64,000 bases of DNA from an uncultured Clostridia bacterium (GTDB lineage: Bacteria > Bacillota > Clostridia > Christensenellales > Borkfalkiaceae): NCBI GenBank assembly GCA_944341075.1, contig CALVLV010000006.1, forward strand, positions 17,701 through 81,700, in the 5' to 3' direction. The translations under genes and the position numbers were made by a program. The notes below the pieces were generated by a model, which made no database searches, had not been told where the DNA came from, and worked only from the letters and a program-made list of their open reading frames with translations. Shown one piece after another: positions 61,549-64,000 of the stretch. Each line of letters begins with the position of its first letter. The first letter of the stretch is position 1.

Positions 61549-62679
61549 TTACGCCTTCCCCCTATTAAAACTGCCATTAGTACAATTAACTTTGTTTATT
61601 ACAAAGCTATGGTCCCAACCTGGATTACCATTATCTATTTCAAGCCATTCTGAAGTTGTCCCTCTAAAATTTAAAGTATGCAGATTATTGCAATTAATAA
61701 CTGCGGCAGAACGCAATGTTTTACAATAAGGATACATAATTAACGACTTTAAATTCTCACAACCGTCAAAAGCATATGTCGCCAAACATTCTACATAAGA
61801 AGGTATTTCAAAACTTGATTGAGTCTTGCCAACAGGATAGCTTAATAGTGTTTTTAAATCTTTTGAATATAATACTCCGTCTTTTGCCGCAAACTTTGGA
61901 TTTGTACTGTAAACTTTAAATTCCGACAGATTTTGACAGGTCATAAAATACGAAATGGCTACAGTTTCTACATTTGCACTTATAGTTATTGTTTTTAGTG
62001 AGGTGCAATTTTCAAACCATCCTAAAGTGAAATCTGTAATCATATTAGGAACGAGAAATTCTTTAAGTGAAGAGCATCCACCAAAAGCGCGAGAACCTAT
62101 ATCATAAATACTGTAAGGCATTTCAAGGTCATAAAGGTTAGTAAATGAATATAATGCCTTAGTATAAATGATCTTACAGTCCTCATTAACTTGGAAAGAC
62201 TGTACTGATTTATCAAGCCCTTTCAATAAAACAAGATAATTATTTTCCTCATTTCCCAAATAAGCACCGTTTTCAAATGTATAATATTTGAGTGAACTGC
62301 AACCGCTAAACGCATCTGTACCTATTTTAGAAATACTGCTTGGTAACGAAATAGTTTCTAACGCACTGCAATTATTAAATGCGTTGGCGCCAATTTCTGT
62401 AACTCCTTCCGGGATAACAACCTTCTTGAGAGAAGAGCAATTTGCAAACGCATTATTTTCAATACCTGATATTTTTTTATTATTATAACTTTCCGGAATT
62501 TCCAGCTCAGTGATATCATCAGATTTAATACTTTTTATGTAATACGTATCTCCAACTTTTAAATTGAACTCAAAAAGATCGGAGGCATTATCTGAAAAAA
62601 GGCTACACCCCGCAAATAATATTGAAAATGTAAGACAACAACCAAATATAGCGGAGATTATAGTTTGTTTTATTTTCAT
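61549..62679 (-). CDS. BspA-like leucine-rich repeat lipoprotein
   Basis: The 376-residue surface lipoprotein has a signal with lipobox LFAGC (about residue 25), then about nine LRR_5 units with the pattern (A)F.(N/G)C.SL..(I/V).(I/L)P (for example NAFANCSSLKKVVIPEGVTE). The last domain (SEWLEIDNGNPGWDHSFVIN) is typical of BspA-type ends. It would sit on the outer face of the membrane. It is cargo of the mobile element; the binding partner is unknown. Confidence 0.93.
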   Translation of the reverse strand: MKIKQTIISAIFGCCLTFSILFAGCSLFSDNASDLFEFNLKVGDTYYIKSIKSDDITELEIPESYNNKKISGIENNAFANCSSLKKVVIPEGVTEIGANAFNNCSALETISLPSSISKIGTDAFSGCSSLKYYTFENGAYLGNEENNYLVLLKGLDKSVQSFQVNEDCKIIYTKALYSFTNLYDLEMPYSIYDIGSRAFGGCSSLKEFLVPNMITDFTLGWFENCTSLKTITISANVETVAISYFMTCQNLSEFKVYSTNPKFAAKDGVLYSKDLKTLLSYPVGKTQSSFEIPSYVECLATYAFDGCENLKSLIMYPYCKTLRSAAVINCNNLHTLNFRGTTSEWLEIDNGNPGWDHSFVINKVNCTNGSFNRGKA

Positions 62680-62779
62680 ATTTCCCTCCATGTTTTAATA
62701 TAATGAACGCACAAAACCGCTAAAAACATATTCAGCATCATTATTTTAACATATATTAGATAAAAAGTAAACTGGCTTA

Positions 62780-62944
62780 TTGCCAATCGCGCTTAAAAAA
62801 GACATAGCTATGGGTATTCATTCCGAAGACGTTATCGAACGAAGCCTTAACAGATTGCCTTCATTTAATGAGTTTAACACGGTTAAAATTCAAACCGATA
62901 ATCGTAGCATAGACCAGATTGCAGATATAATTATATCCCTTTAA
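62780..62944 (+). pseudogene. Remnant of a nucleotide-kinase-like gene
   Basis: A 54-codon frame (ending FNTVKIQTDNRSIDQIADII) resembles the C-terminal end of a P-loop kinase or phosphotransferase. It has no start region or upstream domain and is preceded by a stop. It is most simply a broken gene left in the element. Confidence 0.4.
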
Positions 62945-62989
62945 CCCGATAAAACGACAAAATATTACAAACAAATGTTTGTACTTCTA
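62945..62989. other. Short AT-rich spacer before the hairpin transcript
   Basis: No gene or motif is seen. Confidence 0.5.
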
Positions 62990-63018
62990 TTGACAACGGT
63001 TCTTTTTTATGATATAAT
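62990..63018 (+). promoter_or_regulatory. Consensus promoter driving the hairpin region
   Basis: TTGACA (62990-62995) and TATAAT (63013-63018) have a 17-nt spacer. No open frame of quality follows. Confidence 0.85.
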
Positions 63019-63022
63019 GCGA

Positions 63023-63640
63023 GAGTACAGGCAGATATGTTGCCTGTGCTCTTTTGCTGTACATTCAAGTACAGGTACTCCTCTTTCACGAGAGAGTTTA
63101 GCGCAGATATGACTGCGCCGCAGAGCGTATTGCTCTGTATGGATTTCAGCGCAAAACGCGCTGCACCCGAGCCGTCTGAAAGACGCGCCATAACGGGGTT
63201 TTGTAGGCGTACAATTTTTTGCTTAAACCCCGATAAATGGTCGTCTTTCTTCGAGCGAAGACAGGCTTATTTTGTGTTACAGTTTTTTTCGAAATAAGTC
63301 GTTATCTCCTTTGTTCGGAAAAGATGTGCGATGAAAGGCTTTTAAGATGCCTTAAACTTTTGCCAAGCGGCGCAAAGCGACATTTGAGCAAAAGTTGCCG
63401 GTATCGCAATCGCAAAAATACTTTTTGCGATTATTGTTGTACTCTTTTTTATGGAGTTAAGCCTCTTTATCACGCATTTTTAGATGTGCCGTTAAGGGCT
63501 TTTTTAGCGTACAAATTTTCAGACAACCGAGGCAAAAGCAAAAGTAAATAAACCGAAAATTACATAGAATGGCTAACCACCATAAAGCTTAAGTCGGTGA
63601 TCGCGTTACAAGCATCAGCGACTTTTTTGCGTTCTTTTTT
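63023..63640 (+). ncRNA. Candidate structured non-coding RNA of the mobile element
   Basis: Nine stem-loops follow each other within 240 nt: 63023-63051 (11 bp), 63057-63074 (CTGTAC/GTACAG), 63081-63094, 63101-63118 (GCGCAG/CTGCGC), 63121-63137 (CAGAGC/GCTCTG), 63147-63163 (CAGCGC/GCGCTG), 63173-63185 (CGTCT/AGACG), 63194-63232 (CGGGGTTT/AAACCCCG) and 63243-63262. More stems follow (AACTTTTGC/GCAAAAGTT; a CAATCGCAAAAA hairpin). A terminator-like AAGTCG..CGACTTTTTT lies at 63591-63637. Two weak overlapping frames inside (86 and 104 codons) do not look like proteins. Confidence 0.55.
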
Positions 63641-63706
63641 AGGCTATCGAACTCATGATTTTGCTCGTGGGTAATGATAAATAACAATCAAATCAGGAGG
63701 TAAAAA

Positions 63707-63739
63707 ATGAACAAGCAAACGACAATCAGACCGCCATAA
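63707..63739 (+). CDS. Ten-codon leader-like small ORF
   Basis: ATG 63707 has a very strong AGGAGGTAAAAA site, but the frame encodes only MNKQTTIRPP. It could be a leader peptide, or the ribosome site may act in another way. Three CAAGCAAAC words (63712, 63746, 63789) occur here and downstream. Confidence 0.35.
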   Translation: MNKQTTIRPP

Positions 63740-63836
63740 ATTAGGCAAGCAAACGAAAATTACAAGACAAACCAAAGCCTAAATTCGGCAAGCAAACTTG
63801 AAGTGCGTTATTGATACTTCTTCCACTTCGTGGGTT

Positions 63837-63860
63837 CGAAGTATAGCTCACTATACTTCG
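63837..63860 (+). other. MobV-type oriT candidate
   Basis: The inverted repeat CGAAGTATAG-CTCA-CTATACTTCG is close to the pMV158-type oriT (AAAGTATAGTG...TATACTTT) nicked by MobV/Pre relaxases. A second hairpin ACTTCG-CAAG-CGAAGT overlaps its end. It lies 65 nt upstream of the relaxase frame, the usual position. Confidence 0.75.
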
Positions 63861-63923
63861 CAAGCGAAGTACCGTTCGCTCTGCCGAGGGCTTTTAACCA
63901 GAAAAATCAAGGAGGACAATGAA

Positions 63924-64000
63924 ATAAGCTACTTAGTTTGTCACATGGAAAAATATCACAAGACGGACATTGCGCCCGTCGAACAGGAGAACGAGCGAGA
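63924..64000 (+). CDS. MobV/Pre family relaxase (5' end, partial)
   Basis: The frame runs to the right edge and begins ISYLVCHMEKYHKTDIAPVE followed by QENER, matching the (M)SY.V..M.K...... N-terminus of MobV/Pre relaxases with the HNQRE-like segment. The family Met position here is ATA (63924), eight bases after GGAGG; a standard ATG occurs only at 63945. MobV relaxases nick oriT to start plasmid or element mobilization. The rest lies outside the window. Confidence 0.8.
   Translation, partial: MSYLVCHMEKYHKTDIAPVEQENER

Noticed and set aside
63037-63551. Two overlapping frames of 86 and 104 codons in the hairpin region
   Set aside because: They overlap each other, have no ribosome sites, and consist largely of palindromic DNA; they are treated as part of the candidate RNA.

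Overview
The window comes from the chromosome of a spore-forming Bacillota, most likely a Clostridia lineage. The grounds are sporulation and germination genes (yyaC, sleB-ypeB, spoIIR), a Bacillus-like block of decarboxylase-tmk-holB-ricT-trmN6-rsmI, and a replication-origin neighbourhood (rpmH, rnpA, yidD, yidC, khpB, dnaN, rsmG, parA, parB) with parS sites. Genes left of about 41 kb run mostly leftward. The first genes to its right run rightward, which is what is expected if replication starts near 41-45 kb. Placement below class level is inference. Housekeeping genes are GC-rich and intergenic DNA is AT-rich and full of short palindromic repeats.

Layout. 0-3 kb: an ATP synthase operon on the minus strand (a, c, b, then a delta-alpha fusion leaving the left edge). 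3.5-14.9 kb: an XRE membrane regulator, RtcB, a DIP1984-like protein, a WYL regulator, an HNH nuclease, tRNA-Arg, MnmA, a nitroreductase, a DUF697 protein, RsmI and TrmN6. 15-19.5 kb: ferredoxin, RicT, HolB, Tmk and a decarboxylase. 20-26 kb: LysS, GreA, a GrpB-cytidine deaminase fusion, an aminotransferase and its Lrp-like regulator. 26.4-30.3 kb: a small cassette of unknown genes with XRE regulators and a palindromic operator, then two unknown genes. 30.6-35.6 kb: PEP carboxykinase with an AT-hook tail, membrane proteins, and QueT under a preQ1-I riboswitch. 36-42.6 kb: khpB, yidC, yidD, rnpA, rpmH, dnaN, rsmG, with no dnaA. 42.6-46.5 kb: mostly non-coding AT-rich DNA with yyaC, DnaA boxes and parS sites. 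46.5-52.6 kb: ftsH, parA, parB and a DUF2156-GNAT protein. 52.8-59 kb: an aldo/keto reductase with divergent LysR regulator, ypeB, sleB, spoIIR and a GNAT. 59.3 kb to the right edge: an AT-rich integrated mobilizable element with serine recombinase, XRE repressor, LRR lipoprotein, a highly structured transcribed region, a MobV-type oriT and the start of the MobV relaxase.

The points most worth a second look are these. (1) The ATP synthase carries two tandem delta C-terminal domains fused to the N terminus of alpha, with no delta N-terminal domain, while the b subunit appears to have a duplicated C-terminal motif. (2) Three copies of a roughly 125-nt intergenic element keep a conserved skeleton while their paired arms change by compensation. 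(3) A run of nine hairpins follows a consensus promoter in the mobile element. (4) The origin region lacks dnaA. (5) PEP carboxykinase ends in AT-hook motifs. (6) GrpB is fused to cytidine deaminase. Everything here was read by eye from sequence; no database search or folding calculation was run.
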